Source: Piper betle (lineage: Eukaryota; Streptophyta; Magnoliopsida; Piperales; Piperaceae). From it: DNA of 64,000 bases. Of the stretch, positions 1-11,099 are shown one piece after another. The position numbers and the translations under genes are program-made. Location of the stretch: positions 1 through 64,000 of the forward strand of contig JAURVB010013304.1 of assembly GCA_033002965.1 (NCBI GenBank). Reading direction: 5' to 3'. Each line of letters starts with the position of its first letter. Positions within the stretch are counted from its first letter, which is position 1. Below the pieces are notes generated by a model that was not told where the DNA came from, ran no database searches, and saw only the letters and a list, made by a program, of their open reading frames with translations.

Positions 1-212
1 CTGGCATACTCTCATATATCTGATAACTCATTCTGTTCTGCTGTGTTCATGATGTTATAATCATATACTTGGGTACGCATGACCCTCATAGCTCATACAC
101 GCGATTGGCATCGGCTCGGTACACGTGTCCTGAAACTGACTCAACTCGAAAAATAACGGTCGACCCGACCGGTTCTGAATATAAAACCCTAACTCGAATC
201 GTGGGTTTTACA
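1..212 (-). mobile_element. Terminal fragment of a long LTR (family A)
   Basis: These 212 bases match the ends of two complete copies of the same LTR family, at about 10806-11016 and 45229-45434, and finish in the shared terminus GTGGGTTTTACA. In the family's own orientation this is the 5' end (TGTAAAACCCACG...), so the copy lies on the minus strand and continues beyond the left edge of the window. The next five bases are AGAAA, the expected half of a target duplication whose partner is outside the window. No coding capacity is visible. Confidence 0.82.
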
Positions 213-938
213 AGAAACGTGGTCACGGTGGTCCAGCAAGGTGGCGGCGCTGTCTGCTCCGGCGACTCCCCGGTGGAGAAAAACAATGACGGTGGAGGGC
301 CCCTCCTCCCACTGCTGTTTATCTTTTTCATAAAAAACACTTTTTTCTTTTTTAATAAAAAGCTTTAAAAAAAATCACTTACAACCCGAATCGCAAGTTC
401 AAATCCTCCAACGCAGCCACCCTACCCTAACCAACTTAACAGTCTGTAACTTCCACATGCGACAATGGAGGGCCCATGGTCCCAGCTAGCCTCCGAGGTG
501 GATGTTCTGTACCGTGGCCCCCACCACCCCTACTATTTGATATGTGATGCTCCTCACCCCCACCCGTTCCTCGTCCTTTATCCTCCTCCTCCAAAACCTC
601 CCAAATTTCCCAACTTTTTTTGTTCCTTCGATCGTTCGTCAATTGATTTCGCCACCAGGTTCTGTCTTCCCTCCATCCCAACAATCTCCTCGCTTTTTTC
701 CGCTTCGAATTTGATGGTCTGTAGCGTCTGATCCATTGTTTTCTTCTTTCTTCCATTGTTGCCCGCCACTTTCTTGCCGTTTTCCGTTCCTTTTTCGGCT
801 TTCATGGTGTTTGGATCGTCTCGGAGGGCGTCGGTTGAGGCGAAAAGGATGATCTTTTCGGTGGATTCGTGCTATTATTTGGTGGGTTGATTAGATGGTT
901 GTGTTTGGTTCTTGGATCCCGATTGCTTTCGCCGAGAT
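213..938 (+). promoter_or_regulatory. Upstream region and probable leader of the CaaX-protein gene
   Basis: This stretch lies between the LTR end and the first credible start codon at 939. It is GC-rich to about 300, has A/T runs near 325-370, and becomes pyrimidine-rich (550-780), as plant 5' leaders often are. Around 385-420 there is a B-box-like sequence (AAGTTCAAATCC) that could be a remnant of a tRNA-derived SINE. I see no convincing TATA box and no open frame that resembles a known protein. The promoter and leader assignment rests on position only. Confidence 0.3.
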
Positions 939-2962
939 ATGGATGGTGTAGTGATCGGGGCGAAAAGTTGCGTGGAGGAGTCGCTCGTCCAGCTCTCGCC
1001 TCCAAAAGTGGAGGCGGATATTAGTAAGGACGAAGACGACGAGTCGAATTCTTTGTTGTCGATTCAAAAGGGCAGGCTCCGAAGAGGCCCAGCAATCCCC
1101 GACGCAAGGTGCAGTGGAATGATCGGAATGGTCATAAGCTTGTGGAGATTTTGGAATTTCAACCGAGGTAGCAGTATTTTGTTCTATGCCTCCATACTGT
1201 GCCAATGATTGATTTGTTAGGTTTTACAAGTCAAAGATGCTGGTTGCTGGGAGAAATAATCAAGCTTTTAATTTTTCTGTTGCGAAGTTAAGAGTTTTTA
1301 TTGGCAGAAGTTGTTTGACTTTGTGATTGGCAATGAATTCACCGCCTTGATTGCTTGCTTACGTTATTGCTCTTAAGTTGTGAATAGAAAGAGTCAAGCT
1401 TTTAAGTAGTTGGTGCGAACTGTGAAAATTTTTTATTTTTTGGGGTTTGACTTCGGGTTATGACTTACAATTTCTGATCTTGGCAAGTTTTATTTGTGAA
1501 TGATGTACGGTTAGGCTAGAAACTAAAAAGTTTTGACGCCAGAATTTTTAGGGCGTAATCCCCTACCCTTTATCTAAAGGTGTTATATTGAGTGTGTTAG
1601 GGTGCAATGTATACGAGTTCCTGTTTGTGTGGTGTTTAAAACTTTAAACACCAGTGAACTATACTGGTGTAAAGGCCTTTATATTTTGTCTCATGTTTTA
1701 TATTTTCATGAAATAAGTCAGAAAGTTTACTGTGGTACTGGTCGATAATAGAATATGTAGAAGTTATTTCTGGATTACTTGCAAATTATAGACGAGTAAA
1801 CTGGTTGTTTACAAATCCCTAATTATGTTTTATATCACATGAACCAATAAATGTCAAGTAACCTCTTACATGATATATATGGATTTCATGTCTTAGAGTT
1901 AGAGATTATGTTTGAAGAGAATTGAAAACTTCCGCTAGTCTCTCCTTTTAAAGAGAGCCTCTGAAAGGGTCTTATTTTGGTACATCTTGGATGGTTAGTA
2001 GTACAAAATTCACTAAAAGTTATCTAGTTTGTAATTGTCATCATTCAACTACAAAGAAATAAAAAATTAAAAAAGATAAAGTATGACTATTAATCACTTG
2101 TTCTTAGGACTGTAAGAAATTTCTCAATTTTGTATGCTAGAATCCCCGTTTATAAACAAGGTTAAAATATACTTACCAAATTCATTATCTTTCTATGTTA
2201 GTGGCTAATGATAAAACATGTGGTTTAATGAGTAGGCTTCCTCAATTAAACTTTTGATGCGCATTGCAGGACTCTTTTTATAAGTGTTGTTTTCAGGAGT
2301 CCTGGATTACTGACACTGGATTCCAATCATTCTTATCAATTTTTTACCAGCTGCTTTTTTTGTGAGTAGTTGCCGTTTTGATACTCATAATGTTAGATTA
2401 TTATTCTCCTAATCAACTATGAGCTCAAAGGCATAATTGATTTGTTTTGTCAAAAATTCATGCTTCCTTATAATGTCCTTTTTTATAAAAAAAATCAACA
2501 TATGAACACTAGATATGGTACAAATGGTTTGAGTTTTTTCTCAAAAGATGTTTATTAATGTGGAGATTGCAGTATTTATATTCTCGGCAGTAGTTTGCAG
2601 GATGACAACATGACGATAGATAATCATTTTTCTTATGATTTCATACAAATAATGTCAACATGCTGCACTTATCCAAAAAATTAAACTAGACTTTGGAACT
2701 TAGCTTCGCCATTCATCCTGTGGTCATTTGAAAGCTCATGCGAATTTCTTGGTCTCTTTCTTGTTTGTTATGAATGGTCTTGCAGGAAAAATACGTCGCA
2801 ATATAGAGTCACTATTAAGAAAACACCTCACATAACCAAAATCAGATTCATGTGGTGTTTTGTTCTAATGTTTTTCGCTAACATTGTTGTTTTGTGCTCA
2901 GTGATTCAAGTGACTCAGACGAGGAGGAGGATTCAGATACTTGCATCTGTGCCATTATGTAA
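939..2962 (+). CDS. Small conserved plant protein with C-terminal CaaX box; frameshift in exon 1
   Basis: Two exons, 939-1167 and 2902-2962, joined across a 1.7 kb intron (GAG|GTAGCA ... CTCAG|TGATT). The predicted protein is about 96 residues. It starts MDGVVIGAKSCVEESL, has an acidic/serine middle, then a basic stretch followed by KVQWNDRNGHKLVEILEF, an Asp/Ser/Glu-rich run and the end CICAIM. I recognise the KVQWNDRNG...LEFQPS pattern as a plant protein family of unknown function, from memory only. The final CAIM fits a CaaX prenylation box (Met favours farnesylation) and the Cys two residues upstream could be palmitoylated, so the product may be membrane-attached; this is inference. The frame shifts by one base near GGG at 1070-1072: the N-terminal half is in the frame of 939, the C-terminal half in another frame with a stop at 1025 upstream. 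One missing base restores the whole protein, so I suspect a consensus error. Confidence 0.72.
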
Positions 2963-3331
2963 ATTGCACATGCTCGGCTTCCTTCACTTCTCGTGAGGAC
3001 AAATTGGGTTCTATGGTGAGGGTTCAATGGATGTGAAAAGTAAAGAACTGGATCATTGTTGAATGCGTACATGGTTGGATGCTTGGAAGTGCAATTTTCC
3101 GGTTTTTACAGGGTCTTCTTTGTTGGTATTAACCGTTTTTATCTCACTTTGAAAGTGGGTAATTTATAGCTTGCTACAACGTCTCACAAGAGAGAGATCA
3201 ATTTTACAGGAGCACTAATCTGCCTGCAGCTGATGTAAGCTATCTGACTGAATTTATCAACTTCTTATTAAAATGGAAATGATGACAACAAAAGTTGGTT
3301 GTACATTTTTACTGGCTCCGAGTCTCAATGC

Positions 3332-3354
3332 GCCCCCCCTCCACCCCCCCCCCC
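3332..3354. repeat. Poly(C) tract
   Basis: A C-only run interrupted by a short CTCCA break, lying about 370 bases past the stop of the small CaaX gene. It is low-complexity sequence, and its length is likely to be unreliable in any assembly. Confidence 0.8.
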
Positions 3355-3359
3355 GTATT

Positions 3360-5349
3360 TATCATCATGAATCAAGATTGAAGGCAATGTTGTAATAATT
3401 CATTGGAAAAAAGAATATGTAAATTTAGAGGCTCTTTAGTTGTCCTAAAATCATACGAAAGAAAAAAATTTATAGATCAAAAATTTCTTGGTGTTTAGTT
3501 GTCGAGAAATTTAGTCAAATGAAATTTTATTTCGGTCAAAGTAGATTTATGTAAAAATTTTATAAAATAACCTTTTAAATTTTTTTTATGCATAACAAAA
3601 TAAATTGGGAGAAATTTTAGAGGGCATGTGTAAAAAAGATTTTTTTTATTTTTATTTTAGAGTCTATTCGGTAATCTTAAAGTTATACGAAGGAAATATA
3701 AAGTTTAGATGTCACAAATTTCTTGTTTGGATATCTTGAAATTTGTGTAAAAATTTTACAAAACCATATTTTCTTTTGAAAAATTTTAGGAAGCTTGTGC
3801 ACATTGGAACAAATATTTTATTTTTATCGTATTTTTTTACTACTAAAAAATTTAAAGAACATTTAAAATTTTTTTTAATCATTTCATCTCATTACAATTT
3901 TATTTCATATGATTTTTTTTTCATTTAGACTATTTTCATGTTAACTAGATAGACTTTTATGTTCTTATTATCTAAAAATGGAAAGAAAATCTTTAAAATT
4001 TTCATATAATTTTATTTTATTTTATTATATTTTTATTTCCTATGAAATTATTTTTCTATTTATATTATTTTTATGTTAACCAAAGGGAACTTCAGTTGTG
4101 CCTCAAGTTAAAATAGACCATTGATTATATCCAACGGCCACTGCTTCATCCTCTTCACTTCTTTTCCTCTGGCCGTTCATGGGAAAATCTATTTGCCCAC
4201 TTTACTCCCTACCCTAAGCACATCCTATTCTGGAAATCATCTTCTACCATGATTGCCTTGGTGCTTGCAGTTGACCGCAATGAAATGATCCAACTGTGGA
4301 TTGAAGGCCTAGCCTAAGACGCTAAGACATGTTCAAAAGCTGAATTGTGATTGTCGTCAATGTAATCTAAATTACAAGGAAAAGGATTATAATTTGTATT
4401 GGGTAATCCATTGGAAATCAAATTCTTTATGTAATTTAAAATAATAGATTGATATGTTTGTTCTACACAGGTTGTTGATGATTCATAGAACAACGATTGA
4501 TTTTATCTTAGAGAGATTAACAACCTTTGCAGTAATTAGTTCATAAGAAAAATTGGTTAGACACAGTTTTTGTTGTAAAATTGGGAAATTTATTCGAGAA
4601 AATATGGCCCTAATCAAGCATGTTTCGAATGAGATGGTAAGATATTATTTAGTTATTTGAGGCTCAATTTTATTTTATTCGTAATAAGATGAGATTTGAA
4701 CAAAACGAGGATATTCAAATTGATTGTCTACTTTAAACTATTTGAGTAAGGATAAATAAGATTGTTTCTTTAATTTATCCAGACTCAAAGATTATTTCAG
4801 AGAAAAATATTTATTGGAAGACAATCTTTTTAGACTCACTATAGAGCTCTTGTGGAAGGTTTCTATGAAACTGTTAATTTTATTAATACTGACACATTGC
4901 CTCGTATGGATATGCCTAGAGTGGCTTGTAAAGAGTAAGAGTATGTACCCTTATGAAGAATATTATATTTGACGGTTCAATTGCTAAATATAATATTTTG
5001 TATTCAGCAGGATCAGTGGCTTCAATAATATTCTTTGAATAAGTTAATAAATACTAGTTCAAAAAAAGGTTTAGGGAGGCAATTGATCAACCACCAAGGA
5101 TGGGATGAAGGGCAGCTATTGGCCTCCCCAGGTGCAACTATTGTCAAGTTTAAAATGTGTTGTTTAATTTATTTGAGAAGAAAAAATATGATCAATCATT
5201 GGCCCAAAGTATCCCTTATATCACATAACATTCACATACTTTTTGAATTGTTAATGATCACGATAGGTATGAACATGAACATAGGCTAATGGTGTTCAAA
5301 CCCGTCTAAGCAATCTTCCCTAAAAAGATGTCGTCAATAACATTCATAT
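3360..5349. other. AT-rich intergenic DNA with decayed MITE-like repeats
   Basis: No gene is recognisable. Between about 3425 and 4095 there are diverged repeats of one theme (TTTAGTTGTC.. / TTCGGTAATC.. followed by ATACGAARGAAA and AAATTTCTTG), and the block ends near ATGTTAACCAAAGGGAAC, which is loosely complementary to its start. This looks like one or two decayed AT-rich inverted-repeat transposons, but I could not define target duplications. From 4100 to 5349 I see only scattered short open frames without familiar motifs. The last five bases, CATAT, are the left target duplication of the LTR that follows. Confidence 0.4.
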
Positions 5350-7373
5350 TGTAACACCCAAAATCCGGTCCAAGCTCGTGAACCGAACTGGCATGTTACA
5401 GGCCCCGTTTAGGTCGACTAATCCAAACCCAACTCGCACGGATCTAATCTTGGCGTCTTAAGATGAAGATATTACACGTCATGCATAGATGAATGCACAA
5501 AATTCTAACATGATACTTCATAGATGACATGCAAATTAAATTAAACACCATCACAATTACGATCAAAATCGATGAAAATTCTAAAATAAAACAGATAGAA
5601 TTTCCCCAAAAGTGCAATTAGGGTCACCCTGTCAAAATACTATATATAAACATATATGCAAACATGTATCTATACATCACGCAACTTCATTCACACAATC
5701 TGTCATCGTGTCTTAGCATTCAATCATGTCACATTATCATATCTTATCATCATCTCATGACATTCAATCATATCATACCATGTCTTAGCATTTTACAACA
5801 TCCGCAATATAATAGCATCATAAATAAAATATAACCACTCAATCGACTGACATGTGTGTAAGTGACAACAATGCTCCTCCGTCCAAGCTGGCTCCTCCAA
5901 CTCGTGATTATTACCTACATATAGTATAAAAACACGTTAGTAACAAGTGTTATTGGTCCGGAAAATAAAATAACTATAACAAGCTGGCTATGAGAGCAAA
6001 CTCTCATGTGAAAGAAAACATCATATACTCCACGTGAACACTCTGAAGGGCACTACTGAGCCCTATCCTCACCTCCATATTTCTCTTGGCCTTGAGCACG
6101 AAGGCCGAGTACTCTCAGGCAGTCGCCTTTAGTACCCTTTGAACCACAAGTCCAGACATGCGTTGTACTAAATAGTACTCGTAAACCTCCACGTTCTCCG
6201 GGTGTGAGGAACTCAAACGCGGAGTTGTCAGGATCCCTCGGGAATGGAACAGTCCGCTGGCACTAATCTAGAGCCCGCTTTGACTGTCACGACATCCGCT
6301 CATGGTACGTGCAGTCGATTTCTCCACCTCTTGTCTCACTGAAAATGCGAAAACTACGATATATATATATAGGGCTGGGTAGGGATTTATATAATAGGCC
6401 CGAAGGCAACTTGTGGTGGATCTTGTTTTCGAAATCATCCTCGAGGGATCTCATCCTCGAAGGGTTAATTAATCCGGAAAACTGTTCGGTTAAATGGCCC
6501 GAGTTAAGTGGGATCCAATAAAACGCCACTTAACCCGTCCTGCAAATAATAAAATAAACATACAATAGAAAAGAGCGTAAAACAGAGACGAGTCCTAAAC
6601 GGACCTGGTAGAAGCTCCAAGCGTGTCATCGCGCCTATGCGGCGAGCTCCTACTCCGTACCTACACATCAAAACTAAATACTAACGCCCGCTAACTAAAT
6701 GATGCATCAAACTCAACATGACCAATACACACTCACAATACAACCAACATCAATAAACAATCAAATAATCATAAGTATGAAAGAAATTCTAACTCCTATT
6801 CATACCAATCTTATCGTGTTTTTCTAAGTTACGTCGTAATCACTTATCATGCTCTCATTAGATCACTTACTCTTCATTCACACTTAATCTCATCATGCAA
6901 CTCATCGTTCCATCTATAATTAAGCATTAATCACATCAATAAATCAACCCTAGCATGTAGTGCTAACAATCATCAAGTTTAAATTATAAATTCGGAGGTA
7001 ATTATACCTCACAATCAGGCGACGGCTAGGGTTTCCGTCGCGTGTCTCGGAGCTCGAATCCGGCGCTCGTCGACGTCCGTAGTTCGATCGGGATCGACTG
7101 GATGAGCTCCGTGGAAGATCCGGTGAATTCCAGCGAATCCGGTTTTCCGACGGGTTCCGGCGGTTTTCCGGCAAGTTTCAGTGGTTTTTCGGCAACTTCC
7201 GACGATTTTCCGGTAGCAGTCACCGGCGGCGTCTGCTGGCTGGACAGCAATGGTATTGGGTACCATTGGAACCAGCTCGGCAAGCCCGACGCGTCTACGG
7301 CGTCGACATGGTCGGTGGAGGCGGCGGCTCGCCGAAAAATGGCTAAAACAGGGGGATGGCCATGGTGGTGTGG

Positions 7374-10233
7374 TGTAAAACCCGTGACTCGAGTCAGGGT
7401 TTTACGTTACCGAACCAGTCGGTTCGACCGTTGGTTCGAGTCGAGTCAGTTTCATAAACCGCGTGCTGAGTCGAGACCAGCCGTGAGTTATGAGCGATGA
7501 GAGTCAGGTGTACCTGAATATATGATGATAACGTCGAGAAGATGGTGAGATATGAGTTATCAGGATATATGAAAGTATGCAGTATTTTTTCTTTTTATAT
7601 GTTTGATCGTAGAAATAGTTTTAGGCCGAATGACGCGTTAGGACGCGTTGGATTATATTCGGGTGGGTTATTAGTTATAGAGCATGCCATTTGGATGTTG
7701 TTGTGTTTGTTTTATTTTATGGAATTTTTCCATATTTTTCTAGATTTTTTTAGAATTTATTACGAACTAGTTATTATTTTGACTCGAGTAGGAATCGAGT
7801 CAATACTTAATTACGAAACTGCCATTGAGGGTATTTTCTCCCTCCCGACCCTTCTTCACCCAAAACCCTCGCCGCCTGCCTCTGCTCGTCGCTGCCGCCG
7901 CCACCGCCGACGCCGCACAGCCGCCGATCAACGCCGCCCCGCCCCGCCGTGCCGTCGCCGTGCCGCCACGACCCACCCCGGCCACCGTCTCGCCGCCACG
8001 ACGCCGGAATCGCCCCACGAAACCACCTCGGCCGCCGCCACTTCGAGCCGGATTCCGCCGCCGTCCGGGCCGCGCCGCCGCCGCTGTGGCCCCGACGACC
8101 ACCCCCTCGCCGTCGCCGACGTTTCCCCCACCATCCCGACCGCCGTCGAGGCCGGCCGCAGCCCCGATCGGAGCACGCCGCCACCGCCGCCCATTTTCGA
8201 CACCGCCGTCGACTGCCATCGCCGCCTCGGCTGCCTTGTTTGACACCACCATCGGACCAAGCTCGTCGAGCTGGTGCCGATAGACCCCCTGATTGCCCCG
8301 TCCCGAATCATCGCCGGAAAACTGCCGGAATCCGCCGGAAAACCACCGACACTTGCCGGAAAACCGCCGGAACCGCTGGAAAATTGGATTCGTGGGAAAT
8401 TCGCCGGATCACCCGCCGAACGCACCCGGTCCAATCTGATCGGACTTCGGACACCGCTAGGTGCCGAATTCGAGTTTCGAGCCACGAAACGGAAACCCTA
8501 GCCGTCGCCGATTTTCGACGACGCGAGGTATAATTTATTTTAATTTAATTATTTGAAAGTGTTGATTATTAGAATTGCATGCTAGGATTGGTGAATTGTG
8601 TGTTATAATAATATATATAAATGTAGATTTGATTAAGGATAAAAATATGAAATTTGTTTGATTGAGTGGTGTTAAAAATGGAGGCTAAGAAACTAATTAG
8701 GGTAACTAGGTGATGATCATGATCTAATACAAACTAGCCTAAGTAGACTTGCTAGAATTGATATAGGTTAATGTGTGTTGATTGATGAGTGATTGTGTTG
8801 ATTGTGTGTGCATGCTATAGGATGTGTGATTCATCATGCGGGCGTTAGTTTTTAGCTTGATTGTGTAGGTACGGTGTAGGAGCTCGCCGCCTAGGCGCGT
8901 GGACCCGTTTGGAGCTTCTACCAGGTCCGTTTAGGACTCGTTCTCTGATTTACGCTACTCTCTTGTGTATTTGATTTATTATGTGCAGGACGAGTTAAGT
9001 GGCGTTTTATCGAATCCCACTTAACTCGGGCCATTTAGCCAACAGATTTTCCGGATTAATAACCCTCGAGGATGAGATCCCTCGAGTTTGTTTTCGAACT
9101 TCAGATCCAGCTCACGTTGCCTTCGGGCCTATTGTATAAATCCCAACCCAGACCTATATATATGTATAGTTTTCGTGTTTTTGTGAGAGACTGAATGAGG
9201 GAAATCCGACTACCGTGCTACGCGAGCGGGCACGTGTGTGTCGACAGTGGGCTCTGGAATGGTGTGCGGGCCGTTTCATTCCCGAGGGATCCTGACAACT
9301 CCACCTTTGAGTTCCTCAAACCCGGAGAAGTGTGGAGGTTCACGGGTACTGCATTGCAGCGCATGTCTAGACTTGTGGTTTCAAAGGGTACTGAAGGCGA
9401 CTGCTCTGAGAGTACTCGGCCTTCGTGCTCAAGGCCAGGAGTAATATGGAAGGTGCAGAGGGTGGAAAGGAATGAGATTTGACGCGAGAAGCAATAGAGA
9501 AATGGCCGAGGCATGAGAATGTGAAAGATAGGGGGACGCTGTCGACCCGAGGGCGACGGCTCCCGTATGTGCCCTGATGAGAGTTCTTGAGGAAGTATAT
9601 GGTTTTCATTCAACAGGAGAGTTTGCTCTCCTGTGCCAGATTGATATTAGTTATTTTCTGGGCCGGTAACACTCGTTACTGACGGTTTTTCTATATATAT
9701 GTAGGTGAGAAATGCGAGGGATGAAAGCTGTCGGGACTGCGGAGGAGCAGCACGGAACCGCGCACACATGTACCTGCCGCGTGTAATCTATAATGACGGT
9801 GTGTTATTGCTACGTGAATGATAATTTTGATGTGTTTGTTTAGATAAATTGCTTGATATGAAATGAATGGATAAATATGAATGAGTAGGGAGCCTTGGAG
9901 TTCAGACTCGGCTCAGGTAAAAACGAATGAGATAATGGTTGAATGTCAGGGTAGATTATTATGTGTTGCCGTATTTTTATAAAATAGTATATATTTTCTT
10001 TTGGTTTCTCATTTATTATTTTGTCTTGTCTTTGCTTGTACATCATAGCATGCATGTAGGACTACGTTAGAACCCACGCATCCCATCCATGCATTTCATG
10101 TTTGCATCTCCATCTTGAGACACCGAGGGCAGATCCGGGTCGGCTTAACCGAACCCAGTAGATTAGCGAACGGTTCGGTCGCCGGTGACATTTCCGGGTC
10201 GGTTCACGGGTGAGCCGAAACGGGAGTGTTACA
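7374..10233 (+). mobile_element. Solo LTR (family A) nested in opposite orientation
   Basis: This copy starts TGTAAAACCCGTGACTCGAG at 7374 and ends CGGGAGTGTTACA at 10233, 2,860 bp in all. It is flanked by the perfect duplication TGTGG (7369-7373 and 10234-10238). It was therefore inserted into the GC-rich part of an older minus-strand copy of the same family. It contains, in order, an AT-rich start, a very GC-rich block (about 7840-8520), an AT-rich intron-like stretch, an XhoI-type inverted repeat (9063-9086), a TATA-like sequence near 9155, and a tail of about 1 kb. The open frames in the GC block are on both strands, proline/arginine-rich and not shared between copies, so I do not regard them as genes. 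Confidence 0.92.
9133..9170 (+). promoter_or_regulatory. Putative LTR core promoter (TATA)
   Basis: Inside the solo LTR, TATAAATCCC (near 9135) is followed by CCTATATATATG (near 9153). The equivalent site in the copy at 41187-44201 reads CCTATAAATAG (about 42963-42973). The minus-strand copies keep the same pair, around 6360-6400 and 40670-40710. Conservation of this block in every copy, just downstream of a conserved inverted repeat, makes it the best candidate for the U3/R promoter. Transcription has not been shown. Confidence 0.45.
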
Positions 10234-11099
10234 TGTGGAGATCTGGCCGAGATGGGCGGCGCTAGCCTCAGTTCTGGTCAGGGACGGTCGTGGGTTGATC
10301 GAAGACGTCGAGGTGACCACTCGATTGCGGCGGCGACGGTCGCCGGCTACAAAATCGGTGACGCGAGTGCAGCACGGGCACGGCGATTCGGCATCGCGGC
10401 GGCCAGATGGTGGCCGAGACTGGTCGGGGAGGCACGGTGACACTGCGGCGTGGGCCTAGCGGCAACAATCGACGGCAAGCCGACGTTGGCGGCGGTGGTG
10501 GCGACAAGAAAAAGGGCTGGCCATGAGGGTTTGGGGAAAAAGACGTCAGGGGAGAAAAAAAAGGCTCGGTGGCAAAGTCGTAAATAATACTTTACTCGTG
10601 TCCGACTTGAGTCAAAAATAATAACTAAGTCGTATTAAATCCTAAAAAAATCAGAAAAATCCCATAAAATCAAACAAGCACCAAAACATTATAATGATAT
10701 GCTCTAGAACTATCAACCACCCAACTGCCCGTACCGCGTCCTAACGCTGTAAACGGTCTAAAACTAATTCTGCAATCCACTATATATAAAAATTAAAAAA
10801 ACAACTGGCATACTCTTATATATTCTAATAACTCATTCTGTTCTGTTGTATTCATGACGTTATCATCATATACTTGGGTACGCATGACCCTCATAACTCA
10901 TACACGCGACTGGCGTCGACTCCGTACACGTGTTCTGAAATTGACTCGACTCGAAAATAACGATCGAATCGACCGGATCTGAATATAAAACCCTGACTCA
11001 AATCGTGGGTTTTACACATATTCTATGGGAAGAAAAGATGGGGATAAAGTGGGGAAGGTATGATTTGAAGCCTTTGATTGTGTACCGTCAAAACCTATC

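Larger units (their letters stand above)
5350..11016 (-). mobile_element. Solo LTR (family A), minus strand, interrupted by a second copy
   Basis: On the plus strand the element begins TGTAACACCC at 5350 and ends GTGGGTTTTACA at 11016, and is flanked by the perfect 5-bp duplication CATAT (5345-5349 and 11017-11021). In its own orientation it runs TGTAAAACCC ... GGGTGTTACA. Without the inner insertion (7374-10233 plus one duplicated TGTGG) the LTR is about 2.8 kb. No primer-binding site, gag or pol adjoins either end, so it is a solo LTR. Long LTRs with these termini are typical of some plant Ty3/gypsy chromoviruses (Del/Tekay-like), but without an internal domain the lineage is a guess. It sits just upstream of, or within, the left part of the decayed element that follows. 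Confidence 0.9.

Noticed and set aside
7542..8533. Long open frames on both strands in the GC-rich block of the LTR
   Set aside because: Arg/Pro/Ala-rich low-complexity translation, several overlapping frames, not preserved in the other LTR copies.
5350..11016. Giant foldback DNA transposon with long terminal inverted repeats (TGTAA..TTACA)
   Set aside because: The inverted arms are two separate LTRs of one family: the inner has its own perfect TGTGG duplication and the outer its own CATAT duplication.
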